Positions 34,246 to 43,467 of a stretch of DNA of 64,000 nucleotides are shown here, one piece after another. Position numbers and translations under genes: made by a program. Numbering within the stretch: position 1 is the first letter of the stretch; the number at the start of each line of letters is the position of its first letter. Source of the stretch: Opitutales bacterium (GTDB lineage: Bacteria; Verrucomicrobiota; Verrucomicrobiia; Opitutales; UBA2987). The stretch spans positions 62,001 through 126,000 of the forward strand of contig JAJFLU010000053.1 of the NCBI GenBank assembly GCA_021772515.1, read 5' to 3'. The notes under the pieces are model-generated. The model saw nothing but the letters and a program-made list of their open reading frames with translations, ran no database searches and was not told the DNA's origin.

Positions 34246-36765
34246 TTGAATAGTTTCCGAACACCGAAAAGGATATACACTCAAAAAGCTCTGGAGGCTT
34301 GGTTTGAGAGACTTTCCTCCGATTGGGAGCATTTCTTCGGCGAGTCGGTACTGAAGGACGCCCGTGAGCTCTACCTGCAAGGGGAGGTCCGTGAGCTTGA
34401 GCTAAGTTTGGGGGAGGCAATCATTCATTGTCGCCGGGGTAAACTGGATCTGTATTCGATGGTCGAGTGGGAAAACGGGCGGCCCGATGTGCGGACATCC
34501 ACCAAGGATCGCCATCTTGGAAATAGCCTGGCCATTGCCGGTCTTTACGAGATCGAGGAGCTTTTAGGCGATGAAATTCCACCGGTCCCGGCGGAAATTC
34601 CGACCGATGAGGGGACTCCTTCCACGAGGTCGATTGAGCCCCCCTTGCCCCCCTCAGACAGCCGGGAAATGCCACGGGGATTAGTCCTTATTTTTGAGTC
34701 CACGGAGCAAGGATTGAAATTTGATGCGCATTGGCGAAAGGCGGGAGAGAAAAACTGTCCGGCGCTTCCCCGGCATAAAAAGCGGGTGGGAAACCTGAAT
34801 TCAGTCGAGCGGGAGAAGTTGATCCGCCTGACGGGTCTGGCGCGCAGGAGCGGATTTGAATTCAGTTCGCGAAACCGCAACTATTTACTGCGCGATACGG
34901 CCCGGATATCCGCTTTTTTGCGATCGGATTTACCCATTTGGAAAAGGCATTTCTCGGTGGAAAAAAGCCAGGATGTGGACCGGCTCCTGAAGGGCGTGCA
35001 AACGGTCAATGTGGAGGCCGAGGCGGAAGAAGGCAAGGGAGGTTTTTCCCTTCGTTGGAAGCTGAATTTGGGTTCTCTTTACTTAAATGATTCGCAGACG
35101 GAGGCGCTTTTGCGCCGTGGTGGCGGAGGCGCCATGATACTGCCCCGGCTGGGCATGGTGCGGATTGACCGGAAGCAGGCGCCGGCCATCGAAAACTGGC
35201 GATCACTGGTCCACCAACAGCAGAATGGGGGGCTGCCCAACTATATGATTTTTTCTATATTTGGAGAGAACGAGCTTCCCGTAACCCTGTCCGATTCGCT
35301 GAATAAATGGCGGGATTCAGTCCTCAAACCGGGATCCTCGCTGAATGGCTTGCCCACGGTATTGCGGCCCTACCAACGCCGGGGTGTCCGGTGGTTGAGC
35401 AATCTCTGCGACAATGGCTGCCACGCTTTGTTGGCGGATGAAATGGGCCTCGGCAAGACGATTCAACTGGCGGCCCTGATCGCCAGCCGACCGATACCGG
35501 GCAAGAGTCACCTGGTGGTATGCCCGGCCAGTGTGGTGCCTGTTTGGAAAAACGAATTGGCCCGTTTTTTTCCTGAGTTGCGGGTGGAAACTTTGAGAAC
35601 CGGCCACAATTTCGTTGATAAGCCCGAACCTGCGGTCTGGCTGACAAGTTACACCCAATTACGCCGCCAAAAACATCTCCTGGCACAATCCGATTTCGGA
35701 TATGCGGTGCTGGATGAAGGTCAGTTAATCAAAAACCCGGATACGAAGGTCTCGCTTGCCTGCATGGGCATTCAGGCTCTCCATCGGTTTGTATTAACCG
35801 GCACTCCACTTGAGAACAAGCATCTGGATCTGTGGACATTGTTTCGGTTTCTCATGCCTGGTTTGCTGGGCGACCGGCGTGGTTTTTCGGAAGGTTTTGA
35901 AAAGGAAGGGGTTGAATTTTTAGAAAAACTGAACCGGCAAATCTCGCCCTTTGTCCTGCGCCGGACAAAACGAAATGTCGTGCAGGAGCTGCCTGCGAAG
36001 GTGGAAATCGAGTTGGTCTGCCCGCTCAGTGGTTTGCAGAAACAGGAGTATACCAAATTGGTGGAAGAGGGGCTGGGCTCACTCGGTGATGATCTGGCTC
36101 AAATAAAGAGCGAGCGCACCATGAATCTCTTCACTCTCCTTACCCGTTTGCGGCAAACCTGCTGTGATCCCGATCTATTGCCCTGGGTGTCGGCGGAACT
36201 TTCCCAAAGCGGGAAAATGAAGACCCTTTTGACCAAGGTGAGCGAGGCGATCAACAACGGCCATAAAATCGTGATTTTCAGCCAGTTCGTGTCACTTTTA
36301 AGCCGTGTTCGCGAAGGTCTGGAAGGGCACTTTCCGGGTATCAGCATTTACCAACTGACAGGGAAAACGGTCGACCGTGAGAAGCCTGTCAGCGAGTTTC
36401 AGGCCTCGACCGGCGCGAGTGTCATCCTCATCAGTTTGCGGGCGGGAGGCACAGGCATCACACTCCATGCGGCCGATTACGTGTTTCTACTCGACCCCTG
36501 GTGGAACCCGGCGGTGGAAGAGCAGGCCATCGACCGCGTGCATCGTATCGGACAGGAGAAAACGGTTTTTGTTTACCGGATGACGACGGAGGGAACGATC
36601 GAGGAGAGGATCGAAGAGTTGAAAACGGGCAAGCGGGAGCTTTTTAACCAAATCGTTGGTGGATTGAAGGATGTTTCCCAACTGCAAAACCATTTTCAGT
36701 CTCTTGGAGAACTGATCTCACTGACGCCTGGCAACGGCTCAGGGATCAAGAAAACCACCGTTTGA
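34246..36765 (+). CDS. SNF2-family DNA translocase/helicase
   Basis: An 839-aa protein starting at a TTG (34246) with AAAGG about 10 bases upstream; no good ATG exists near the start. The N-terminal 320 residues hold an uncharacterised SNF2-associated region with a Pro/Ser-rich linker near 120-150. The motor begins near 375: LLADEMGLGKTIQLAALIA (Walker A), VVCPASVVPVWKNEL, VLDEGQLIKNP (Walker B, with DEGQ rather than the usual DEAQ), VLTGTPLENKHLDLW, then VIFSQFV, ILISLRAGGTGITLHAA and DPWWNPAVEEQAIDRVHRIGQ. Such bacterial proteins remodel protein-DNA complexes or rescue RNA polymerase (RapA-like). No restriction or defence partner is adjacent. Confidence 0.9.
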   Translation: MNSFRTPKRIYTQKALEAWFERLSSDWEHFFGESVLKDARELYLQGEVRELELSLGEAIIHCRRGKLDLYSMVEWENGRPDVRTSTKDRHLGNSLAIAGLYEIEELLGDEIPPVPAEIPTDEGTPSTRSIEPPLPPSDSREMPRGLVLIFESTEQGLKFDAHWRKAGEKNCPALPRHKKRVGNLNSVEREKLIRLTGLARRSGFEFSSRNRNYLLRDTARISAFLRSDLPIWKRHFSVEKSQDVDRLLKGVQTVNVEAEAEEGKGGFSLRWKLNLGSLYLNDSQTEALLRRGGGGAMILPRLGMVRIDRKQAPAIENWRSLVHQQQNGGLPNYMIFSIFGENELPVTLSDSLNKWRDSVLKPGSSLNGLPTVLRPYQRRGVRWLSNLCDNGCHALLADEMGLGKTIQLAALIASRPIPGKSHLVVCPASVVPVWKNELARFFPELRVETLRTGHNFVDKPEPAVWLTSYTQLRRQKHLLAQSDFGYAVLDEGQLIKNPDTKVSLACMGIQALHRFVLTGTPLENKHLDLWTLFRFLMPGLLGDRRGFSEGFEKEGVEFLEKLNRQISPFVLRRTKRNVVQELPAKVEIELVCPLSGLQKQEYTKLVEEGLGSLGDDLAQIKSERTMNLFTLLTRLRQTCCDPDLLPWVSAELSQSGKMKTLLTKVSEAINNGHKIVIFSQFVSLLSRVREGLEGHFPGISIYQLTGKTVDREKPVSEFQASTGASVILISLRAGGTGITLHAADYVFLLDPWWNPAVEEQAIDRVHRIGQEKTVFVYRMTTEGTIEERIEELKTGKRELFNQIVGGLKDVSQLQNHFQSLGELISLTPGNGSGIKKTTV

Positions 36766-36889
36766 TGATTGTTTCTTGATATCCTGTCGCCAAAGTGGTT
36801 TGAGATCAGGTTTTTGTTGCCATTCGGCCTTTGATGGTGTAGGAAAGCCGACCACCTTCTAAATTGGTTAAATTGAAAATAGGGAGCTT

Positions 36890-39601
36890 ATGAAAATCGC
36901 AAAAAGTGGGAACAATTTAATCAGATTTTTGGGATTCAGAGCGTTATTAGCCACTATTGTTATTCATGGGGTGTCTGTGATTGGGACAAACGGGGAGCTT
37001 TTGTTCACAAATCCCGGTCCGGGTGGCGGCAGTTTCATAATGTCGATCGCCATCCACCCCACCAACCCGGACCTTTTGTATATGGGTGGCGATATCGAAG
37101 GCCCCTTCCTGAGCACCGATGGGGGGACCTCCTATACCCGGATAACGGGAAACCTGGCTGGCGGGAACTCATCTGCGGATATTTACGCGGGGCAGGCCAT
37201 GACTCTCGACCCGCAAAATTCCGAGCGCGTTTATATGGGATCGTGGGGTGGGTTGTACCGGAGCGATGACAGGGGAGTTCTTTGGACTCGATTGACTCTT
37301 GATCCGGTGTTGGAGGCCGTTGAAAATTTCAGTGTGGCCTCGGTGGCAATTTCCCCAACCAACTCGAACCTCATCCTCGCGGGCACAGGTGATGTTGAAA
37401 CGAATGTCGATGGCACCAGCTCGATTTACCGCTCGACGGACGGTGGAACGACTTTTACGAACACCACGGGGTCGGTTTTTTCGGGAGCAGATGTGACCAC
37501 CCACTGGATCGTCTTCGATAGCACCCAAACCGGAGTGGTTTATGCGGCCACCGGAGAAGGTATTTTGAAAAGCGTCGATGATGGTGCGACCTGGGCATTT
37601 ACCAATATGGGACTCCCCAACGGGACTGCCGGGGCACCCATTGTGCAGGGTTTGGTCGGCGTCAACAACGGCGGTGTGTTTACCCTTTACGCGACACTCC
37701 GCAGCCAATCCGGCACTAATTTTGTAGCCGCCGGCGTTTATCGAAGCATCGATAGCGCGGCTACCTGGCAGGATATTACCGGCGATCTACCCAAAGAGCA
37801 GACCGTGGATGAACTTTTGTCCTATTCCTACTGGCATATCGTGGTGAGTTCCTCCGAACCCGGCACCGTTTACATCGGGACGCAATTGGGAACCGCCTGG
37901 GAGCATTTTGGACTCTATAAAACCACCAACGCCACCACTGCGAATGCCGCCGAGGTTACCTGGAGCTATATTTGGGATGTTGAGGGGACAGTTGTGCCGT
38001 TTACCGACTTCGGCTGGCTGGATACCGATTGGTGGAATGACCGGCATGTGGGTTTTCTGGGGATATCGCCCTCGAACCCAAACATCCTCTTCGCGGGGTC
38101 CGATCATATGTTCAAGAGCATCGATGCGGGCGTTACCTGGACGGAAGTTTACTCGCAAACCGTGACGGGCAAACAGGACACCTTTATCGGGCGCGGCATT
38201 GAGTGCATGGAGCCTTTTGACATTGCCTTCGATCCCAACGATGACAACCGCTGGTGGGTCGGTTATGACGATATGGGCCTCTGGCGGACCGATGACGCCG
38301 GAGTTTCATTCGTGCGGTTGGACCCATTACAGAATGAGCCGGGCAGTGTGGATTGCGCCTGTTTTGTGGTCACTGATCCGACCGAATCCAATATCATTTA
38401 TGTGGGTCGCAACGGCGGGGAAAACGATTTCGACATCGACTGGAAATCGGGCAAGGTTTACAAATCAGCAGACAGCGGCGCGACTTGGACTCGGCTGGGA
38501 GAGACGGACTTTGGAAACAGTGGCGCGGGCGGACGGCCCTTTTTACTAATGATGCCGGGCGGAACCCCGACCACGCGAACGATTTTTGCCGCCATTTTTG
38601 GGCAGGGACTGTTTAAATCGACGAATTCTGGCGCTACCTGGACGGCTGTTAACACCGGTTTCGGGGGGACGGATAAGGAGCGAATATGGACGATGGTTAA
38701 CGATCCTGACAATGCTGGAGTCCTCTATGCGGGTATTACTGATGGCGCACCGGATAGCACGATTCAAACCGGTGGTGTCTACAAATCCACCGACGAGGGA
38801 TTGAGCTGGAGTAAACTAAACGGCACCACGGCACCGACGGGTCAGGTCATCGATATGGCCTTGGCGAGTGACGGGACTCTCTATGCGGCCACCGCGCCGG
38901 TATTTACGCTGTTGGAAGTGGGCACGGGCACGCGGCAGGGGGGGCTTTATCGGTCAACTGACGGGGGCGCCACCTGGACACGGGTTTTTGATGGGTTGCG
39001 GGCGGATTATGTGGATGTAGCCCCCACCGATCCGAATATTGTCGTTGTTGGGGTGTCCTCGCTTTTTACCTTCAACCAAGCCCATGATGCCGGCACTTTT
39101 ATCAGCCGCGATGGGGGACTAACCTTTCAAAAGGAGATGGATGGTTTATCACATACTCGATTGTGGATGGTGGAGTTTCACCCGAAGAATAACGATCTGG
39201 TATTTGTCGGCACCGGAGGCGGTGGACTCTTTGCCGGGACCGGAGCCTTACCGGTTGTCGGCGGTGGTATGGATCCCTTTGGCGGGGTGGATTACGTCGG
39301 ATTTCCCAATTGGAAAACGTCAAGCTGGTATAAAAATTACAATGCTCAATATTGGCCCTGGATATTCCACGAAGAGCATGGTTGGCAGTTTGTCTATACC
39401 GGAAGCACTTCGGCGGGGATTTTCCTTTGGGATGTGGGGTTAAAGGAGTGGATATATCTGAATGAGGCAACCTACCGCTGGGAGTTCATTTTAGGCCAAA
39501 ACTCTGGCTGGATTTGGACATTTGACACCAATACCCCTTCCAACAGAGTCTTCAAACGCTTCTCCGATGGCAGTATGTTCAGCATACCTCCTGGTAGTTG
39601 A
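36890..39601 (+). CDS. Secreted Asp-box (BNR/sortilin-like) beta-propeller protein with aromatic C-terminal module
   Basis: A 903-aa exported protein; GGGAG precedes the ATG at a proper distance and residues 1-35 act as a signal peptide. The body (about 45-800) is built of repeats with Asp-box cores such as LYRSTDGGATWTRV, YKSTDEGLSWSKL and FKSIDAGVTWTEV, interspersed with DP.N...VY.G strands; this is the fold of sortilin/VPS10 and of xyloglucanase GH74-type propellers. Without catalytic residues identified I do not call it a glycosidase. The last 95 residues form a Trp/Tyr-rich module (WPWIFHEEHGWQFVY, then FLWDVGLKEWIYLN) that recurs at the end of the next gene. Likely a cell-surface or secreted binding protein. 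Confidence 0.82.
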   Translation: MKIAKSGNNLIRFLGFRALLATIVIHGVSVIGTNGELLFTNPGPGGGSFIMSIAIHPTNPDLLYMGGDIEGPFLSTDGGTSYTRITGNLAGGNSSADIYAGQAMTLDPQNSERVYMGSWGGLYRSDDRGVLWTRLTLDPVLEAVENFSVASVAISPTNSNLILAGTGDVETNVDGTSSIYRSTDGGTTFTNTTGSVFSGADVTTHWIVFDSTQTGVVYAATGEGILKSVDDGATWAFTNMGLPNGTAGAPIVQGLVGVNNGGVFTLYATLRSQSGTNFVAAGVYRSIDSAATWQDITGDLPKEQTVDELLSYSYWHIVVSSSEPGTVYIGTQLGTAWEHFGLYKTTNATTANAAEVTWSYIWDVEGTVVPFTDFGWLDTDWWNDRHVGFLGISPSNPNILFAGSDHMFKSIDAGVTWTEVYSQTVTGKQDTFIGRGIECMEPFDIAFDPNDDNRWWVGYDDMGLWRTDDAGVSFVRLDPLQNEPGSVDCACFVVTDPTESNIIYVGRNGGENDFDIDWKSGKVYKSADSGATWTRLGETDFGNSGAGGRPFLLMMPGGTPTTRTIFAAIFGQGLFKSTNSGATWTAVNTGFGGTDKERIWTMVNDPDNAGVLYAGITDGAPDSTIQTGGVYKSTDEGLSWSKLNGTTAPTGQVIDMALASDGTLYAATAPVFTLLEVGTGTRQGGLYRSTDGGATWTRVFDGLRADYVDVAPTDPNIVVVGVSSLFTFNQAHDAGTFISRDGGLTFQKEMDGLSHTRLWMVEFHPKNNDLVFVGTGGGGLFAGTGALPVVGGGMDPFGGVDYVGFPNWKTSSWYKNYNAQYWPWIFHEEHGWQFVYTGSTSAGIFLWDVGLKEWIYLNEATYRWEFILGQNSGWIWTFDTNTPSNRVFKRFSDGSMFSIPPGS

Positions 39602-39825
39602 ACCCACCAAGGAGCCGCCTTTTAGAGGGCGTCCAATAAGTCGAAGTGACGATGTTAATAAATGGCAAAAATATTGTGCCCCACTTTTGTTACCTTGTCT
39701 CATTCTCGTGGTTGAACTATAAGGAAAATTAAAAATTATTCATAATTGAACAATCTCATTTAATGGATCGTCTCAATTTTTACCGCTCCAGATTACTACT
39801 TTAAACGTAAAGATTCGGGAAAGAT

Positions 39826-42156
39826 ATGAATTATTCACAACGCAAATTCATTGGTGGGAAAGTCCCTGCTTTCACCTTTATGCTGGCAGTTATACTGGGG
39901 TTGTCATTCCAGGCTGTTTTTATGGTCCAAAAGACTGAGGCGAAAAATGCTGATGGAGATAGTTTTTTTATTAATAAATTCGAGGATGATAACAACGTCG
40001 CGATTAGATCGGTTGGTGATTCCGACGATGATGGTATCCCCGATGTCGATGACGATGACGACGATAACGACGGGGTTTCCGATGATGACGATGGCGATGA
40101 TGATGGCGATGGCATTCCAGATACGGTTGAAGATGACTCCGACGATGATGGGATAATTGATGCCTCAGATTCCGACGATGATAATAATGGGATTGAAGAC
40201 GATGAGGAGAACGACTCAGACGGCGATGGCTTGGTAGATGCCGACGATGAAGACGACGATAACGACGGAGTTTCCGATGATGACGATGGCGACGATGACG
40301 GTAATGGTATACCCGACGCGGTGGAGGAAGATTCGGATGGCGATGGAGTCATTGATGCCTCCGATACGGACGATGATGGCAACGGCATTGACGACGAGTT
40401 TGAGGACGATTCAGACGGCGATGGCTTGGTAGATGCCGACGACGATGACGACGATAACGACGGAGTTTCCGATGACGACGATGGCGACGACGATGGTAAC
40501 GGCATACCCGATGCGGTGGAGGAAGATTCGGATGGCGATGGAGTCATTGATGCATCCGATACGGACGATGATGGCAACGGTGTCGACGATGATCTTGAGG
40601 ACGATGCTGATGATGATGGTGTCGTGGACGCCGACGATGAAGACGACGATAACGACGGAGTTTCCGATGATGACGATGGCGACGATGACGGTAATGGTAT
40701 ACCCGACGCGGTGGAGGAAGATTCGGATGGCGATGGAGTCATCGATGCCTCCGATACGGACGATGATGGCAATGGCATCGACGATGATCTTGAAAATGAT
40801 TCAGACGGCGATGGCTTGGTAGATGCCGACGACGATGACGACGATAACGACGGGGTTTCCGATGACGACGATGGCGATGATGACGGTAACGGCATACCTG
40901 ATGCAGTGGAGGAAGATTCGGATGGCGATGGAGTCATTGATGCATCCGATACGGACGATGATGGCAACGGCATCGACGATGAGTTTGAGGACGATTCAGA
41001 CGGCGATGGTATCGTAGACAGCGATGACACTGACGATGATAACGACGGTGTTTCCGATGATGATGACGGTGATGATGATGGTAACGGCATACCCGATGCG
41101 GTGGAGGAAGATTCCGACGGCGATGGTGTCATCGATGCCTCCGATCCGGATGATGATAACAACGGTATCGACGATGATCTTGAAGATGATTCAGACGGCG
41201 ATGGTACTGTGGATGCCGACGACACCGATGACGACAACGACGGTATAGATGATTTTGATGACACCGATGACGACAATGACGGCATCGAAGATGATTTACA
41301 GAATGATCATGACAGCGATGGTTTCATCGACGCCGATGACGATGATGATAACAACGACGGGGTTTCCGATGATCTGACGAATGACTCCGATAATGACGAT
41401 GTAAGCGACGATATTGATGAAGACGATGACGGCGACGGTATCATGGATGATGAAGATATTGATGTCGATAATGATGGAATTCCCAATGATGATGAGATCG
41501 ACAGCGATTCGGACGGCATCACCGATGACGAGGATAGGGACGATGATAATGACGGTATTCCCGACGAAATCGATCTCGATACGGACGGTAACAATATCAA
41601 TGACTCGATCGAAGCACGGGTGGCCGACAAATCGCAGGTGGATGCTCTGACTGGCGCCGAGTTTAATTTTCAGTTTAGCGGGGTGAATGCCCCCACCGGC
41701 TTCGTGGTTCCAGATTTACCTGAGTGGGCCAGTTTGGATCCGGCGACAGGAATCATTACCGGGCTTCCGCCTCAAATCACGGAAAAGGATATCATAACGG
41801 TAAGCGCAGTCAATCAAAACGGCATAGGTGCGCCCAAGAAAATAGCCTTGCGCGTGACTCCCATTGCGGGGTCCGTGGATCTGGGAAACGAATGGTACCA
41901 GAGCGATTGGTTTGGCACCTTCAATGAACAGTATCGGCCCTGGGTCTATCACGAAGGATTGGGCTGGATATTCAGTTTTGGAAACTCGGAGGCCGGATTT
42001 TGGTTTTGGAATCCCACCTTGGGGTGGCTATGGAGCAACGCACAGGCATATCCATTTATCTTCAGCAGTGCGGAGGGCTCCTGGCTGTGGTTTGCCACAC
42101 AGTCCGATCCCTGGATTTTCTTCAATAACGATACCGGAGAATGGTTCAGCCCTTGA
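39826..42156 (+). CDS. Secreted Asp-rich repeat protein (thrombospondin type 3-like) with Ig-like and aromatic C-terminal modules
   Basis: A 776-aa protein with an N-terminal signal/anchor (about residues 14-35). Residues about 65-590 consist almost entirely of Asp, Gly, Asn and Ser in Ca-binding loops of the type DSDGDGVIDASDTDDDGNG, coded by an exact 195-bp (65-codon) tandem repeat. A putative Ig-like domain follows (about 605-690, LPEWASLDPATGIITGLPP). The last 90 residues are the same Trp/Tyr module as in the upstream gene (RPWVYHEGLGWIFSF, FWFWNPTLGWLWSN). The extreme acidity suggests massive calcium binding and a rod-like stalk. It could be an adhesin or matrix/surface-layer component. 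Confidence 0.82.
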   Translation: MNYSQRKFIGGKVPAFTFMLAVILGLSFQAVFMVQKTEAKNADGDSFFINKFEDDNNVAIRSVGDSDDDGIPDVDDDDDDNDGVSDDDDGDDDGDGIPDTVEDDSDDDGIIDASDSDDDNNGIEDDEENDSDGDGLVDADDEDDDNDGVSDDDDGDDDGNGIPDAVEEDSDGDGVIDASDTDDDGNGIDDEFEDDSDGDGLVDADDDDDDNDGVSDDDDGDDDGNGIPDAVEEDSDGDGVIDASDTDDDGNGVDDDLEDDADDDGVVDADDEDDDNDGVSDDDDGDDDGNGIPDAVEEDSDGDGVIDASDTDDDGNGIDDDLENDSDGDGLVDADDDDDDNDGVSDDDDGDDDGNGIPDAVEEDSDGDGVIDASDTDDDGNGIDDEFEDDSDGDGIVDSDDTDDDNDGVSDDDDGDDDGNGIPDAVEEDSDGDGVIDASDPDDDNNGIDDDLEDDSDGDGTVDADDTDDDNDGIDDFDDTDDDNDGIEDDLQNDHDSDGFIDADDDDDNNDGVSDDLTNDSDNDDVSDDIDEDDDGDGIMDDEDIDVDNDGIPNDDEIDSDSDGITDDEDRDDDNDGIPDEIDLDTDGNNINDSIEARVADKSQVDALTGAEFNFQFSGVNAPTGFVVPDLPEWASLDPATGIITGLPPQITEKDIITVSAVNQNGIGAPKKIALRVTPIAGSVDLGNEWYQSDWFGTFNEQYRPWVYHEGLGWIFSFGNSEAGFWFWNPTLGWLWSNAQAYPFIFSSAEGSWLWFATQSDPWIFFNNDTGEWFSP
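40111..41280 (+). repeat. Six strictly spaced 195-bp tandem repeats within the Asp-rich gene
   Basis: The anchor GGCATACCCGATGCGGTGG (with small changes) begins at 40111, 40306, 40501, 40696, 40891 and 41086, always 195 bp apart. Units 2-6 are nearly identical, unit 1 is more diverged. Each unit encodes 65 residues. Less regular DDD-type repeats go on to about 41600. The array is a likely site of copy-number change by slippage or recombination. Confidence 0.92.
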
Positions 42157-42262
42157 TCGACGAGGGAAACGCGGGCGGACGATACTGCCTCTCGCTTACC
42201 TGTTCGATATTTTACCGCAAAATAATTTTTTGCATTTGATCCCAATCACCTAACAAAACAAA

Positions 42263-42340
42263 TGGGGTGGCTGACGGGATTTGAACCCGCGACCCCCGGG
42301 ACCACAACCCGGTACTCTAACCAACTGAGCTACAACCACC
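42263..42340 (-). tRNA. tRNA-His (GTG), CCA encoded
   Basis: The reverse strand from 42340 folds as a full cloverleaf. The acceptor stem GGTGGTTG pairs with CAGCCACC in eight base pairs, consistent with the extra G-1:C73 pair of tRNA-His. The D arm is AGCTCAGTTGGTTAGAG, the anticodon arm is CCGGG-TTGTGGT-CCCGG with anticodon GTG, and the T loop has GGTTCAAATCC. CCA follows directly at 42263-42265. Confidence 0.96.
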
Positions 42341-42837
42341 ATTTGCTCTGTCTGGCACTCTCCCGGTGGTGTCTGGGAGGGCTTGGATATTACAGAGTGA
42401 TTGAAATGAAGCGTTTCTCCGGGGTTTGTCAATCCCTTCTCCTGTAAATCGTGAAGGCAGGTGGGGTCAAAAAAAGGGTCTTAACGCAATGGCGCAGATT
42501 TTGAGATAAACTCTTCGTCTTCCTTATCCTCTATGTCCTCGTATATATTTGTGTAAAGTGTTGTTGCTAAAAGAGTAGGGGGAATGGAGAGGATAATTTT
42601 CGAAAACCCCTAAAAGTTGGCATTTCAGGGGTTGTGTCGCGCCATCCGAACGGTTGTGCTTTTTTTCGGAATTAATGCTATTTCGATGGGCCATCGTATG
42701 CCACCTGCCTTGTCGTCTCCAGGTGTTGGTCAATGGCCAAAAAATGTTCTTGATAAGAACGTTTTCAAGAATATGATACCTAATTCTCACGGCGTGAATG
42801 CCAATTGCAATAAACCGATAATTATGCGAAAGGAAAC
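42341..42837. other. Intergenic region with a terminator-like hairpin
   Basis: About 500 bp between tRNA-His and the next gene. It contains an inverted repeat AACCCCT (42605-42611) with AGGGGTT (42627-42633) and an extended A/T-pairing interior. This may end transcription. One reading frame is open from 42617 but has poor composition and runs into the next gene out of frame. I see no other gene. Confidence 0.45.
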
Positions 42838-43389
42838 ATGGACCAGGATGAAACTACCAATGAAGCTGAAGCACAAACTGAGGAGCAGAACGAGAGTTTT
42901 GACCCTGCAATAGCGGAGGCTTTCATGGCGGAGCTGGAGAGCCAGCAAAATCTGCCAATGGGAATCGTAGGAGGCGTTGTGGCGGCTTTGATCGGCGCTG
43001 CTGTTTGGGCTGGGATCACCGTGATGACCGAATATCAAATTGGCTGGATGGCGATTGGGGTGGGTTTACTCGCTGGCTATGCAGTCCGGTTACTCGGTAA
43101 GGGAATTTCAAGTAAATTTGGTATCGTGGGGGTCGTTTGCGCGCTGCTTGGCTGTGTGTTGGGCAATTTATTTTCTGCCTGCGGGTTTTTGGCGATTGAA
43201 GAATCTGTGCCTTTTTTCGATATCGTAATTGAGGTATTGACTAATCCTGGTTTAGGTATCGATCTGCTCGCTTGGATGTTCAGTCCCATGGATATCCTGT
43301 TCTATGCGATAGCGGGCTATGAGGGGTATAAACTTTCATTCCGAGAGTTTGGCGAAGAGGATCTGGCTACGATTTCGGGAGAGCAGTGA
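42838..43389 (+). CDS. Inner-membrane protein of unknown function
   Basis: A 183-aa protein with AAGGAA ahead of its ATG. The first 38 residues are acidic and soluble (TNEAEAQTEEQNESFDP). Three hydrophobic segments follow (about 41-64, 67-87 and 93-113), then a more polar loop and a fourth amphipathic stretch (about 140-162, LAWMFSPMDILFYAIAGYEGYKL). The spacing and the GIVGGVVAALIGAAVW segment resemble small 'permease-like' membrane proteins of unknown function, but I cannot assign a family. The following gene, 78 bp on, also encodes a membrane-anchored unknown, so they may be one unit. Confidence 0.65.
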   Translation: MDQDETTNEAEAQTEEQNESFDPAIAEAFMAELESQQNLPMGIVGGVVAALIGAAVWAGITVMTEYQIGWMAIGVGLLAGYAVRLLGKGISSKFGIVGVVCALLGCVLGNLFSACGFLAIEESVPFFDIVIEVLTNPGLGIDLLAWMFSPMDILFYAIAGYEGYKLSFREFGEEDLATISGEQ

Positions 43390-43427
43390 TGTTGTCAGCG
43401 TGGGAAGCCACCTCCAATTAGAACCTA

Positions 43428-43455
43428 TACCGAATACCGAATACTGAATACCGAA
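43428..43455 (+). repeat. Four tandem 7-bp units upstream of an unknown gene
   Basis: TACCGAA, TACCGAA, TACTGAA and TACCGAA follow one another exactly, ending 12 bp before the ATG at 43468. A similar heptad array (ctggatg/cttgatg/ctggatg) lies at 63290-63310. It overlaps the expected leader of the next gene. Confidence 0.7.
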
Positions 43456-43467
43456 CCTCAAGGAAAT

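Noticed and set aside
40111-41280. CRISPR-like array
   Set aside because: The regular spacing is 195 bp with no unique spacers and it lies inside one coding frame, so it is a coding tandem repeat.
39831-41285. A 484-codon open frame on the - strand, rich in Ser and Pro
   Set aside because: It is the reverse of the Asp-rich repeat gene. GAT/GAC codons read backwards give ATC/GTC, and shifted frames give Ser codons, so the openness follows from the repeat and carries no sign of a real protein.
42617-42913. Possible small gene upstream of the membrane protein
   Set aside because: Its end overlaps the much better gene at 42838 in another frame and its sequence has no recognisable pattern.
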